From Toxonevra muliebris (taxonomy: Eukaryota > Arthropoda > Insecta > Diptera > Pallopteridae): a stretch of 64,000 nucleotides of DNA. Position 1 is the first letter of the stretch. Every line of letters begins with the position of its first letter. The notes below the pieces were generated by a model. It did not search any database, was not told where the DNA came from, and saw only the letters and a list, made by a program, of their open reading frames with translations. The position numbers and the translations under genes are program-made. This document shows positions 11,116 through 21,439 of the stretch, one piece after another. Location of the stretch: NCBI GenBank assembly GCA_963691655.1, contig OY829330.1, forward strand, positions 3,038,001 through 3,102,000. Direction: 5' to 3'.

Positions 11116-11335
11116 CATATATTGAATCTTTTAAAAAATTAAAGAAAATATGAACAAACCATTACTATCCTACCCAGATTTTAACAAAAAATTTGTCCTA
11201 ACAACTGATGCGAGTAATATTGCTATAAGAGCTGTACTTAGTCAAGATGGTAAGCCTATATCCTACGCCAGTAGAACGTTAAACGGTCATGAAAAGAACT
11301 ACTGTACATTACAAAAAGAATTATTATTCGCATTT
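11116..11335 (+). pseudogene. Gypsy A RNase H fragment (copy 1)
   Basis: Right-hand continuation of element A beyond element B. After CATA a Lys-rich linker leads into the RNase H start: [34 protein letters not shown] and a KELL end. Homology stops near 11335. Beyond this, intact relatives continue with a [16 protein letters not shown] block, but here unrelated sequence follows. The element is truncated in RNase H and has no integrase or 3' LTR. A TGA sits in the linker just before the ATG at 11150, so the ATG is not a natural start. Confidence 0.8.
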
Positions 11336-11745
11336 CGTTTCCTACCCTTTTTCACTGTAAATTGTTGTTTTGTATATAATTAGGTCATGAGCACAAACTA
11401 AACACAAATAAGAAATGGTTTTGTATCCTCGCCCTTTCAATCGTTTTGTGTTTTGTTGTGAATGAGCAGAACGAAATGAAAAGGAACAGTTGTTTGTTTT
11501 CGTTCTCTGCTCGCAAGTACTCATGTAAGTTGAAGCAATAACTTTTTTTTACTACTAAATCGTAAGTACTTTTAATTGGTAAAAATTGTACATATCGTAA
11601 ATTTTATTTTCTCTTAAATAATGTTTAAAATCAGCTGTTCACTGCTAATAAATTTATAAATGGAGCTAACCAGAGCAGCGCTGCAAATTGCCACTGCTTC
11701 ACTGGTATGACGCGCTATTGTAATTTAGGGTCCAATTATAATATG
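11336..11745. other. Unassigned spacer in the array unit
   Basis: About 410 bp between the truncated element A and the MITE dimer. No motif is recognised. It contains words such as ACAAACTAAACACAAATAAG and a partly symmetric GAACGAAA / TTTCGTT region near 11480. It recurs at 24321-24730 and 37306-37715. Confidence 0.5.
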
Positions 11746-12360
11746 CTTAGGCTGTGGTTATATTGCGGGTATGCTCGGCCATGAAATTGTTGTTGCACCG
11801 AACACAAAAGAGAGTCTGTACTCACTCTCACACCGAACACGATATGCTCGGTGCATTATACACCGAGCACGCCGAGTATTCAGGGTGACAATGAGTTATT
11901 TTACAAAACAGTATCATTTCATATAAAATAGTATTAAACAAACGAGTATATTTTGAAAAAAAACCACTCTGCAACGAGCTGAATGTAACCACCTAGCACG
12001 GGAGATAATGTTTTGTGTTCGTCGAACATCTAGCACCAATATAACCAGGCGCTTAGGTTGTGGTTATGTTCAGATTTTGCTCGGCGAACACCATGAAATT
12101 GTTGTTGCATCGAAAACAAAGAGAGAATTTTTATTCACTCTCTCAACGAACACGATATGCTGGGTGCAATGATCACCGAGCACGCCAAGTGTTCAGGGTT
12201 ATGAGTTATTTTACAAAACCGCATCATTACATACAAAATAGTATTACACAAACGAGAACATTTCGACAAAAGCAACTCTGCAATGAACTCAATGTAACCA
12301 CCTAGACCGAGCACGAGAGTAAAAAAAAAACAGCCAGCACCAACATAACCTTGGGCTTAG
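11746..12360. mobile_element. Head-to-tail dimer of a ~305-bp MITE (copy 1)
   Basis: Two diverged copies, 11746-12055 and 12051-12360, each start GCTTAGG(C/T)TGTGGTTAT and end near ATAACC..GG(C)GCTTAG. The ends are imperfect inverted repeats built on GGTTAT(A/G)TTG. Shared internal blocks include AAATTGTTGTTGCA, AACACGATATGCT, ACCGAGCACGCC and GAGTTATTTTACAAAAC. The GCTTAG word occurs at both outer edges and at the join, as if the dimer arose by insertion at, or recombination through, the target word. A third partial copy lies at about 12672-12745. There is no coding capacity; the frame at 12060-12305 is incidental. Confidence 0.65.
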
Positions 12361-12439
12361 GGTGATGCTATAATGGGAGTAGGGATGTGCTACTGGAAAG
12401 AAAAATCGATTTTCGACTTTTGAATTGATCGGAAATTCA

Positions 12440-12488
12440 AAGTCGATTAATCGACTTTTTAAGTTCATGAAAGTCGATTAATCGACTT
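12440..12488. repeat. Paired perfect 18-bp palindromes
   Basis: AAGTCGATTAATCGACTT occurs twice, at 12440-12457 and 12471-12488, 31 bp start to start. Each is perfectly self-complementary. A half-related ATCGATTTTCGACTTTT lies just upstream near 12404. This could be the end of a small transposon, a dimeric protein site or a hairpin. Also at 25425-25473 and 38410-38458. Confidence 0.7.
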
Positions 12489-14422
12489 TTTTCGAATTTT
12501 TGTTGCATGGAATAAAAAAAAACGAAACAAAAGAATTTTGATATGAATTATTTATGTATGTGTATTTATTTACAATATATGAGCCGTGCGAGTCAAAATC
12601 AGATTTTTAAAAATACATTGGTTTTGTAGAAGTGCTGTACAAAATAGGGGTCTTGTAAGATTTATTTTCCAGCAACTCTGCAACAAGCTGAATGTAACCA
12701 CCTCTACCGAGCACAGGAGAAAATGTTTTGTGTTCGTCTCTATTTACTGACGTCTGCCTAATTTGAAAATTGCTGTCTTATAGTGCGGACACACGAGAGT
12801 TCATTTCAGGTAAATTTAACATTTCGTTGAAATGAGTCTGAAATGCAGAATTTCGCCATACAAAAAGAAATGGAATTATATTTGAAATATTCTGATTTAT
12901 ACAATTGCTGGACAAGTGCCAGTACAACAAATAAGTTTAAAGCTATTTTTCAATTGCTAAAGAAAAAGTTGGAAATAATATTGTATTAATGTAATGAAGA
13001 GCTATTAAAGGTCAAGGATGTGAGGTTATAAAATTTTTCAATTTGCCGATAAGTGATAAACATTTATTTAACAAATTACATGTTTAATAAATTTTTTGAT
13101 TTTTTTTAAGGTTGTTTTTCAGAGGAATCTTTGGAAGCGAGCCCCAAGAATATTCGAAAATTTCGTATAACACATATTACGAAAATATCTTGTGCTTTCT
13201 GATTTGCGAATATCTTTAAGGCGGTCTATTAAATCAAAAATTAAATTTTTAGGAATAATGACATCGAGCTATACAACATTAACAGCGAGCAGTCAGAACA
13301 AAATGTCCATCTTTTTGAATCGTTAATTGATTCATCAACAGAAGACTCTTCAGAGAATAGTGGTTAAAAATAAATGAAATATTTTAAATTTCAATACTTT
13401 TTGTTGTAATAATTTAGTTAAAGCTATTTCAAGAAACAATTACTAAGTATGCAATCTTTAAAAAATTTCCCAAATTATAGAACATTTTTAAAATATCTCG
13501 AATATGGCACAAAATATTGGAAAAAAAATACGAAATTAATTTTAAGTCCAATTTATTGGAAATTTGGAAAAAAATACTTCTGATCAAAATTTTTTTTAGT
13601 AATTTTAAAACATTTCTTTTTGAAATCGAACAAAATATGGATTTCTGAAAAAATGGTAGGGTCTAGAAGAAAACTGATTTCGTTTTTGAGCTCAGTGACC
13701 CAAAATTACTGCATATGTAAATTTTCATTAAAATCAATCAACTCCTATATTTGTCCATTTTTTGTATGGTTTCGAAGCACTTTGTGACGTCGAGATATTT
13801 CGATAAATTGTATTTATGATCCGATTTAACTCACAATATATGTATACTAGCTACATAGAAACAAAAATATTTACTAAAAATGAATCTGGCAAAGGGGCGC
13901 TGGAGTCGAGATATTTCGAAAATGTATTTTTATGGTCTGATTTGGCTCATTTGCAAAGTTTTTTATAGTAGCAATTTTCGTATTACCCAAACTTTGCACA
14001 GTTAGGATAACGACAGTAGACTTTATCCTTTTACTCCTTTTCATCAATTGCTGAAACTAAAAATGCAAAGTAATCCACAGGCACTAAAAAACTGACCCAT
14101 TTAATAGCTCTGCACATGATTCACAAACATTGAAATTCAATGAAAAGCATGAGCGATGATAATACATCAGTACAACGTGAAGACGCATACAGTGGCCCTA
14201 AAAAAGGTATTGGATTTTACTGTCTATTGCATTTGATATTTTTTAACTGTAGCAGAGCATAAAATAAATGAATTGTTCATATTTTCTGTTGCTGGCGGTG
14301 GTGGATCTCTGGAATATTGTTTTTTTTTTTTTTTGACCATATCAATACATTTTCATCCCGAGAAGCTACTTTAAGCAATTCCTGCTGCTTGTCCATATTC
14401 GGAATCAATCTGCTCGCCACTA
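12489..14422. other. Unassigned AT-rich DNA in the array unit
   Basis: Holds the partial third MITE (about 12672-12745) and a short acidic open stretch at about 13255-13366 on the plus strand. That stretch (ELYNINSEQSEQ ... SSTEDSSENSG, then TAA) looks like the C-terminal end of a decayed gene but is too short to identify. Around 13680-13990 a 'gtcgagatatttcga' word recurs. Nothing else is recognised. Equivalent stretches are in copies 2 and 3. Confidence 0.45.
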
Positions 14423-14887
14423 CAGGGTAGGCCATTTAAAGTGGAAGCATCTGATAACGCTGTAACTTTTGATAGCGCTGTCAGATCGACTAATGACATA
14501 CCATAACCATGGAACAGTACACTCCGAAAGAACGCTCTGAAATTGTTCAGTTGTACATTCAAAATAATTTCTCAATTTTCCAGTAGAGAAGTTATTTTGA
14601 TGTTTTGAAGCCGGTTGTTTCTGAAAATGGTATGGAGCACTTCTGGTTTCAACAAGATGGCGCTCCACTTCACTCATCATTTTTATTTTTGACTTGCACT
14701 CGCGTTTGCCAGATTTTACACCGCTGGACTTTTCCTGTGGGGCTACTTGAAATAAAAGTTTATATCAACAAATCAAGGACCCTAGACGAACTTTAGGTCA
14801 ATATCTGCCCAAAAATAGTAGCCATATCGGTCGAATCATTGGCCAAAACAATTTTGCCAATTACTGGCCTATTCGTCTATTCAGGGT
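14423..14887 (+). mobile_element. Internally deleted Tc1/mariner (IS630) type element (copy 1)
   Basis: Starts CAGGGTAGGCCATTTAAAG, a typical end for this group, and closes with a degraded TTCAGGGTA. A short N-terminal transposase piece begins at the ATG near 14504 (MEQYTPKERSEIVQLYIQNN, the helix-turn-helix region called DUF4817). After an internal deletion come C-terminal catalytic-domain words: HFWFQQDGAPLH, a degraded LDFFLWGYLK-like block near 14725-14760 and NKSRTLDEL. Most of the DDE domain, including the first catalytic aspartate, is gone. Inactive. Confidence 0.7.
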
Positions 14888-15993
14888 AAAAGTGTATCAA
14901 ATTTTAAAGACAAAAAACTAAAGTCGCAAAGTTTGAACCAAAAATAATCACAGATATCCAAGATATTCACGTTGAAAGTCTAAAAAAGTATCAAATTGGC
15001 ACTAGGGACGGATGAAGGTTAAAGTGCAAATGATTTTGGTCGCAAATGATATGATCGGCACTATATATGGTTTGTATATAAGCTTTACAATACATATATT
15101 TACTTATTTGATCTTTAAGGGGACATGTCCATTGCTCGGGTCCAAAAAATTATTTTTTTTTTGCATAAAATATAGTGTCTAGAATACGTATCAAAAATTT
15201 TATTTAAAAAATATATAGTTTTTGAAATATACGCAAACCAATGTAATGCGCGACACCTGCACGGTTCTCTAAACGCGTTTTTTTCGAAAAATACTTTTCA
15301 AATTGGCGAGTGTTTTAGCTTTTGAAATACTGGATGGATTTGTTCTACCTAGGCTTATTTTGTTCAGAAATATTTTTTCTATAAGATATCCTATCATTAC
15401 GATCGCAAGTTGATTATTTTTTTTTTACAGCCCTTAGAAGAGACCATTTTGGGGCAAAATTCGTGTTCTTTTAATTAAAGCTTTACTAAATGGTCATTTT
15501 TTACTGTTATGGCTTGATAATAGTCTATCTAACAGAAAATTATACATATGTTTATATTTGTATCGATTTTTTCTTTGTTTTGGAGCACCCGTCCCGTAGA
15601 AGTCTGCACCAAAAACAAGTCGACAAATAAATCGAGTACCAAAAAAATTCTTACCGTAAGTGTAACATTTTATTTTTAAGTTTTTTCAGATAAATGAATT
15701 TTCAACAACTTTAATTTTTTCATTAAATGCACATAGTTTTTATTAAAGAATATTTTTATTTTATTGAGGTAGCAAATTACTTTTTATTCGCTTATGACAA
15801 AGACGCGCTCAACTGGGGATCTTTCTTTCCAAAATTTTTCATTAAAACAGCTTTCAGCTTATTTTTCTGTAGTACTTCGAAAAGGCATCAAAATTCACTG
15901 CTCTAATGGGTATTCAGGGTCACCTAAAATCAAAAAATTTAAAATAGATATATAGATACATTGCTTTAATAAATTAAAAGTATACAAAATTTT
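14888..15993. other. Unassigned AT-rich DNA in the array unit
   Basis: About 1.1 kb with no recognisable coding sequence or repeat boundary. Long T runs. Recurs at 27872-28977 and 40858-41964. Confidence 0.5.
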
Positions 15994-16293
15994 TCACCTT
16001 AATTTTCCAAGATGATTTGTCACCATTCTCAAAATTGTCTCAAATACTTGAGGAAAGACGCCACACATGTGAATCATGTGCTGCACCACCATACTTTCTG
16101 TCCACGCCAGAAGATAGATGTGTTCGACCACTGATGGTATTCCCATATCTTGAACTCTCGAAATACAATTTGAATTATTTACCTACCTAATTACTAATGA
16201 ACTAAACATTTAGATAACAGTTACTTAATTATAGATTTATACTCTGCAAGAACAGTATCGGCCATGTGACCCATCATTTGTGTAGTACTACTA
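15994..16293 (-). pseudogene. Two-exon gene fragment with a 68-bp intron (copy 1)
   Basis: On the minus strand, exon 16293-16225 (peptide SSTTQMMGHMADTVLAEYK...) ends at donor AA|GTAACT. A 68-bp intron follows (16224-16157). Acceptor TTCGAG| then leads in phase into exon 16156-15994 (VQDMGIPSVVEHIYLLAW..., then MVVQHMIHMCGVFPQVF...), ending in a TGA stop. The in-phase join and short intron suggest a real gene's 3' end, or a two-exon transposon gene. Upstream of 16293 the frame is closed by TAA after an AG acceptor-like site, and element C begins at 16379, so the 5' part is missing. I do not recognise the family. The first exon also occurs at 50339-50388 on the plus strand. Confidence 0.45.
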
Positions 16294-16378
16294 CTAAAAG
16301 TATCAGTTAGAAATTTGAAAACTTTCAATTATTTCATACAGAGCCCCGGCAAAAATATAACTGCAACTCTCCCATACA

Positions 16379-16723
16379 TGTAGTAAATAAAAGAATAGTT
16401 GACAATTCAGTGCTGTTTAATATTAAAAAAGTATTTAGTTCAGTACAAGTAGATTTTATAATAATTAAAAAAAATGTTTAGGGTGGATAATTCAGAGTTC
16501 TAGTACCGGCGCGCAAGTCTACATCCACCGACCTGATCTTGGTTACTTAATCTTAATCGATATTATTCTCTCTCTTTCTGTTGGTGTTTCTTGATCTCTC
16601 TCTTTCTGATGGTGTTTCTTGATCTCTCTCTTTCTGTTGGTGTTTCTTGATCCCTCTCTTTCAATGTGTTTGCTTTTTATCTTTCTATTTCTATCTGCTC
16701 TGCCGCTATATTCTGCCACTACA
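16379..16723 (-). repeat. Gypsy C 3' LTR (copy 1) with 28-bp tandem repeat
   Basis: 345 bp. It is longer than its partner because a 28-bp unit (TCTCTCTCTTTCTGTTGGTG + TTTCTTGA) is present three times at about 16566-16650 instead of once. Also at 29363-29707 and 42350-42694. Confidence 0.88.
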
Positions 16724-16991
16724 CTCGGTCATCCAAATCACTCATTCGACCCAGATGAGTGTTTAGAAACTTCATCACCGTTTTCACAATTCTCTTCATC
16801 TGCCCATTCGGTATCATTGTCATCTGTCCAGGGTTTCATTTTGTCGACACTGGTGCTGGTGGTTTTCGGGACTTCGTGTTCTCCTCGTCGTAACGATCAA
16901 ACCCCATGTCTGCAGCAATGCGATACGGTCCAAAGAATTTCGGACGGATTTTCGAGCCCGTTGTAAACTGCACACGTTCAATCGCTACCAG
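16724..16991 (-). pseudogene. Gypsy C integrase, 3' end beyond the foldback insertion (copy 1)
   Basis: On the minus strand the frame resumes after the target word CTG (VAIERVQFTTGSKIRPKFFG and a PYRI block), a normal Gypsy integrase C-terminal tail, then a Ser/Thr- and Asp/Glu-rich end close to the 3' LTR. The plus-strand frame at 16619-16966 is a shadow. Also at 29708-29975 and 42695-42962. Confidence 0.75.
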
Positions 16992-19006
16992 TGCCCTATT
17001 TCACCAAATACAATTTACAATTACAAATTTGTGCTTGTGAATTACAATTACAAATGTGTAAAACCATTTTTCGTTTCATAAGTTACAACTCTCAAATTCA
17101 CAAATTTGTAATAAGAGGCAACAAAAATTGTAAGAGAGCACTTGTAGATTACAAGTGTAAAAAAAATGACGTTTCACGAAATTTTCGTATGACTTGTAAA
17201 TAACCAATTTTTTTATACAAATTTGTGACACTAATGTATGATAACATTTATCGATGAGCGAACAAATTAAAATTTTCGCGGCTTCTTTGATTAAGAAGTA
17301 TTTCTACCTAAAAATTTTAAAATTAATTATTTTTAAAATTCTTTTTTTTATAAATATATACATAAAGAAAAATAAAATCATTTTAAAAGGGTTTCTATGT
17401 CAGAAATGCCTCCAAACCGAATCAAGTTTCGCATGGGCCTTTTTGAAGCACTTGATTAAGAACGATTTGACTAAATTGTCAGACCATTATCTGCAATTTT
17501 TAATGAGTAATGGCGGATTTTTTAAATTTCGTTTTTCGCGTTTTTCAGCCTAACTAGTCATAGGAAAAATCTGAAAAAATTCACAGTGTTTTTTTGGTTT
17601 TGGAGACATATTTGGAATTTTTCGCGAATTTTCTTATGCGATACTCGCGATGAAAAAAATGGCGAAAATTTTAATATGCGATTTTTTCATACTAAAAATA
17701 GGTTTACCACTCTAATTTTTCCTATGTAAATAAATAAAGCCTAATGCAATTACAACAACAAACAATTCCATGATTTACTTACGTAGAGTGGGTGGTTTGG
17801 TTCTAATGTAAAAAATTCGGTTTCTGCATTATTCTGGAAAAAGTGTACCTCGTAGGTTATTCCGATGTTTTGGGATCCCCTACAATTTTTAGCAAGAAAT
17901 ATTTTCTCCAAAGACAGTATAATAGTTTTTCCAACGGTTCTCGTTTTAACGGCCATTTTCAAGAGGAAGGGTGAAAGATGGAGGAAAAGTGTATACTCAA
18001 AAATTGTTTATCTCTTGCGTTTAACAATTTTGCTAGGGTGGTAAAAAAAAATTGTTGATGCTGCTAGTTAATAGCTGTAATTGATTTTTTCATGGCCTTA
18101 TGGCATTTCATATGGAATGCCTATTTCCGTTTTTAATTTTTTGACTCCCGTCCACACCTTGGAAAAAATTGGAGTATGAGCATTCGGAAGCGACTTGTTT
18201 ACATAAGAAAAATCAGAGTAGTAAACTTATTTTTAGTATTAAAAACTCGCATATAAAAATTTTCGCGATTTTTTCATCGCCAATTTCACGTTAGAAAATT
18301 CGGGAAAAAATTTCAAATGTTTCTCCAAAACCAAAAAATCACTGTGAATTTTTTCAGATTTTTTTTATGGCTAGTTAGGCTGAAAAACGCGAAAAACGAA
18401 ATTTACAAAATCGTAATGGCGGATTAAAAATTGCAAATAATAATGGTCTGACAATTTAGCCAAATCAAGTGCTTCATTCTTAATCAAGTGCTTCAAAAGG
18501 ATCCATGCAAAACTTGATTCGGTTTGGGGGCATTTCTGACATGGAAACCCGGCTATGCTCTTTGGTAGACATTTTTATTATTTTTAAAATTTTTTTTAAA
18601 TTAATCTACATTCTTAAGATGCTGATTAAAAACTGTAAATATAAAAACATACTGCTAAAAGTATGTCAAAAAATGAAAAATAAACAATTGTAGCCATTTT
18701 ACAGGCGATTTTTTTTTTTGTAAGAAATTCTTACAAATGTTACAAATTTGTGATTAGTCGTCCGTTTGGTGAAACAAAAAACTACAAAATAGTAACATTT
18801 CTACAAATTTGTTGCTTGTAAATTACAACTACAAATCCTGTTTGGTGAAACAAATATTGAAAAATTTGTTATTACAAGTACTTGTTATTTACAAGTCTGA
18901 ATTCACAATTGTAGGAATTGGGTGAAACCACATTTAAAGATTTTTTTTACAATTTTGTGAGAATTTCCTTACAATTCACATATTTGTAAGTTGGTGAAAT
19001 AGGCCA
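16992..19006. mobile_element. Foldback (palindromic) element F, 2,015 bp (copy 1)
   Basis: Ends TG(C/G)CCTATTTCACCAA and its complement, flanked on both sides by CAG (16989-16991 and 19007-19009). Long imperfect inverted arms run from the ends towards about 17710 on the left and back from about 18205 on the right. Matching blocks include CTTGATTAAG..., GTGCTTCA, CAGCCTAACTAG and TTCACAGTG. The outer arms are rich in TTACAA/TTTGTAA words. A central stretch of about 480 bp is not part of the palindrome. It interrupts the integrase of element C, and removing it with one CAG restores that frame. No transposase is seen. The superfamily is unclear; a 3-bp duplication fits several. Confidence 0.85.
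17776..17956 (-). pseudogene. Candidate captured first exon in the centre of element F
   Basis: Within the non-palindromic centre, the minus strand reads from ATG 17956 (MAVKTRTVGKTIILSLEKIF...) for about 60 codons to HPLY, then meets a strong splice donor (CTCTAC|GTAAGTA near 17778). The composition is protein-like. I do not recognise it. It could be the first exon of a transposon-encoded gene or a captured host exon. Also at about 30760-30940 and 43747-43927. Confidence 0.35.
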
Positions 19007-19580
19007 CAGATCTCCCACTTTGTATTTCGTTGCAGATCTGCGCCTTTTGTTGAACTGTTTCGAATTTTCCGCTTGTACTTCAGCTATGGCGTGTTTGGCC
19101 TGATTTCGTCGCTCTTCTCTTGAATCTTCAAACTGTTTCTGGAATTCCTCTTCTATTAATTGCATTAATTTAAATTCTTCACCTGTATTCATCTGTGCTC
19201 CAACCATCAGTTGAAATTGCATAGTTTTGATTGAACGATGATACGTTGAATTAATTACTCTTTGGAGAGGCTTTGTGTGTTGAAACCACTTATCATGACT
19301 GTCCATGGAGATTTTGGTCAACACAGAAATTACTGTTGAATGCAGACGTTCAATTTGCCCATTACCACGAGGTACCCCAGGAGTTACGAAATGCCGCTTC
19401 GTACCGTGAGCTTTGCAATAGTCCTGAAAGCTGTTGCGAATGGAAATGACCTTTTTCATGGGCATCACGAATAATGGAAGACTTCATGGAGTCTGGAACG
19501 ACAAATAAAATATAATTATTAACATTTTTACAGAGTAAGCCATGGTGAACCACAAAATCTTTATGAGGACCATTCTTCAA
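19007..19580 (-). pseudogene. Gypsy C integrase, 5' part (copy 1)
   Basis: The N-terminal zinc region starts (RDAHEKGHFHSQQ) and is then cut by a deletion. The next recognisable block is the end of the catalytic core (TPGVPRGNGQIERLHSTV) followed by the C-terminal domain up to KYKVGDL. The first two catalytic aspartates are therefore deleted. Foldback element F interrupts the reading right after GDL; the remainder is at 16724-16991. Also at 31991-32564 and 44978-45551, where Met near the KT(M/I)QFQ site is Ile. Confidence 0.78.
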
Positions 19581-19650
19581 AATATCAAAAATTGTATTTA
19601 AACTTTCATCGCGTCATTGTGCTGTCATTAGCTTTCTTAAAAATTCATTG

Positions 19651-20167
19651 TCATTCCCAAAAACACATAACCACAGGATTGCGACTCAACGCGTCAACGT
19701 GCTTCATGCTAGTTCCGGCTCCATGTTCCACTTGATAATCGAATTCTTCTAGTAACAATGCCCATCTGGCAACTCTGGATGTAAGATCCTTTTTTTTCAT
19801 CGTACACTCGAAGGCTTTACAGTAAGTCACAAGTTTAAATTTCTGTCCTAGTAGATAAATTCGGAACTTCTTAATAGCCTCAATCACTGCCAAAATCTCT
19901 AACTCATAGCTGCAATAATTTTTTTCAGCGTTAGTTGTGCTTCTGCTCATATAGAAAACAGGGTGAAGCTTATTGTCGTCGTCTTGCTTGTAGAAGTACA
20001 GCACCGTAACCCTGTCTACTTGCGTCAGTATGGAGTTCTGTCGTTGAACCATATTTAAAGATTTTGAGCACGGGTTCCGTTGCTAGTGCGTTTTTCAGGT
20101 CCGTCAAAGCTTCTAGCCCGCTTTGGCCAAGTACAAGCCGTTTCCCTTCCTTAATCAACTCTGTCAA
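19651..20167 (-). pseudogene. Gypsy C RNase H (copy 1)
   Basis: Two overlapping open stretches in different frames. The first (20167-19970) has LHTDASRQGYGAVLLQ. The second (20052-19651) has MSRSTTNAEKNYCSYELEILAVI, then DYQVEHGAGTSMKHVDALSR. A frameshift near 20000 links them. The usual TDHKAL-like motif before the KK region reads TYCKAFECT, so a conserved aspartate is lost. Also at 32635-33151 and 45622-46138. Confidence 0.78.
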
Positions 20168-21439
20168 CGGTATAAGCCCTTATGGCAAAATTCGGTATAT
20201 ACTTTGCGGTTTGCAGTTGTCGCACTGTGGTTGGCACTGGAAAATTAACAACAGCTTTTGTCTTTGCGCTAGAAGTTTCCACTGTGCCCTTGTAGATACG
20301 GTGACCCAGAAACTCAATTTTCTCCTGCATAAATTGACATTTTTTCCACTTGATCCGTAATCCATTTGCTGCAGCCACATCTAACGTTCGACCCAAACAA
20401 CGCAGGCCTTCCTCGATGGTATGCGACGGCACTACTATATCATCAACATAAATAATTACAATACCTTCGCGTATGAGATCTCTGAAGACATAATTGATAT
20501 ACTTCTGGAAAGTGCTAGACATAAGCCGAAAGGTACCTTCAAGAACTCGAATTGCCCACTTTGTGTAACAAAGGCCGTAAACTTTCTGCTATTTTCTTCG
20601 ATGGTGACGTGAAAAAGCCATTATCTAAATCTAATGTTGTAAAGTAGAGGGTATCTTGGAATTGGTCGATTTGATCCTAGATGATGCGGAAACCGATCCT
20701 TATGAATTTTCTTGCTTAGCGCCCTATAGTCTATGCACAATCTAGAAGTTCCATCTTTCTTTTTGACGATGACAACCTGACTGGCGTAGTCTGACACACC
20801 TTGTCGTGCAACTCCATCTCGGATCTACTGCTGTACCTGTTCGTCAATGAATTTCCTTTCGGTTGGAGGAAATCGCCTAGGTAGTCGATAGACTGGCTCT
20901 TCATCGATCGGAACTATTTTCAACATCACGGGTGACTGCGCTGGACTCGGATGGTAGTTTCCAACCAAATCTCGTACGGCGTTTCGAACATCCGCGTTCT
21001 GCACAGTAGACAAATTAGGTAAATTATCTTGCGTTTCGAATATGCCTGCATTAATTTCAGGTAAAAAACAGTTTGGCGTGTCTTCGTTTTCCATAGCGTT
21101 TGATTCTGTCTCCTCCTTTGCTTTTGAAATGCTTATTGTTCCATGTTGGATTTTGACGACGGCTTTGCTGAGCAAGCTCATGTCAATTATAATATCAGGT
21201 TTAATAAAATTGCTATTGACGATACAAAGCTCGACGTCCTCAAATTGCACACCATCAATGCAAACGTTAGTTTTGCACAATCTTTTAACTCGGACGCTAG
21301 CTCCAATACCTGCTAACGATGTATAACAGTTACCCGTTACCAAAAGAGGTTCAATTTTCTTCACCTGACATTCCTCAATAACGCACACATCACTCCCCGT
21401 GTCAACAACACGTGGTTTACAGATACTGGCAGATTCATA
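20151..21439 (-). pseudogene. pol: Gypsy C protease and reverse transcriptase (copy 1)
   Basis: Retropepsin motif VVDTGSDVCVI at about 21405-21373, then a linker rich in Ser and Pro and the RT start (VYRLPRRFPPTERKFI). A TAG near 20822 interrupts a frame that continues (IRDGVARQGVSDYASQVV, then a VKKKDGTSRLCIDYRAL block), so it is a nonsense mutation. A deletion or frameshift near 20690 damages the palm. The last part (20522-20151) keeps the catalytic VDD (IIYVDDIVVPS) and EFLGHRI. The frame at 21042-21326 on the plus strand is a shadow. Confidence 0.8.

Noticed and set aside
14371..14680. Minus-strand frames over the Tc1/mariner relic
   Set aside because: They are antisense to the transposase fragments on the plus strand.
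16619..16966. 115-codon plus-strand frame with a signal-like N-terminus
   Set aside because: It starts in the CT-rich repeat of the C LTR and is antisense to the C integrase tail.
17254..17553. 99-codon frame in element F and the partner frame at 18505-18693
   Set aside because: They lie in the two inverted arms of the foldback element, read AT-rich palindrome sequence and are not alike in protein composition to any family.
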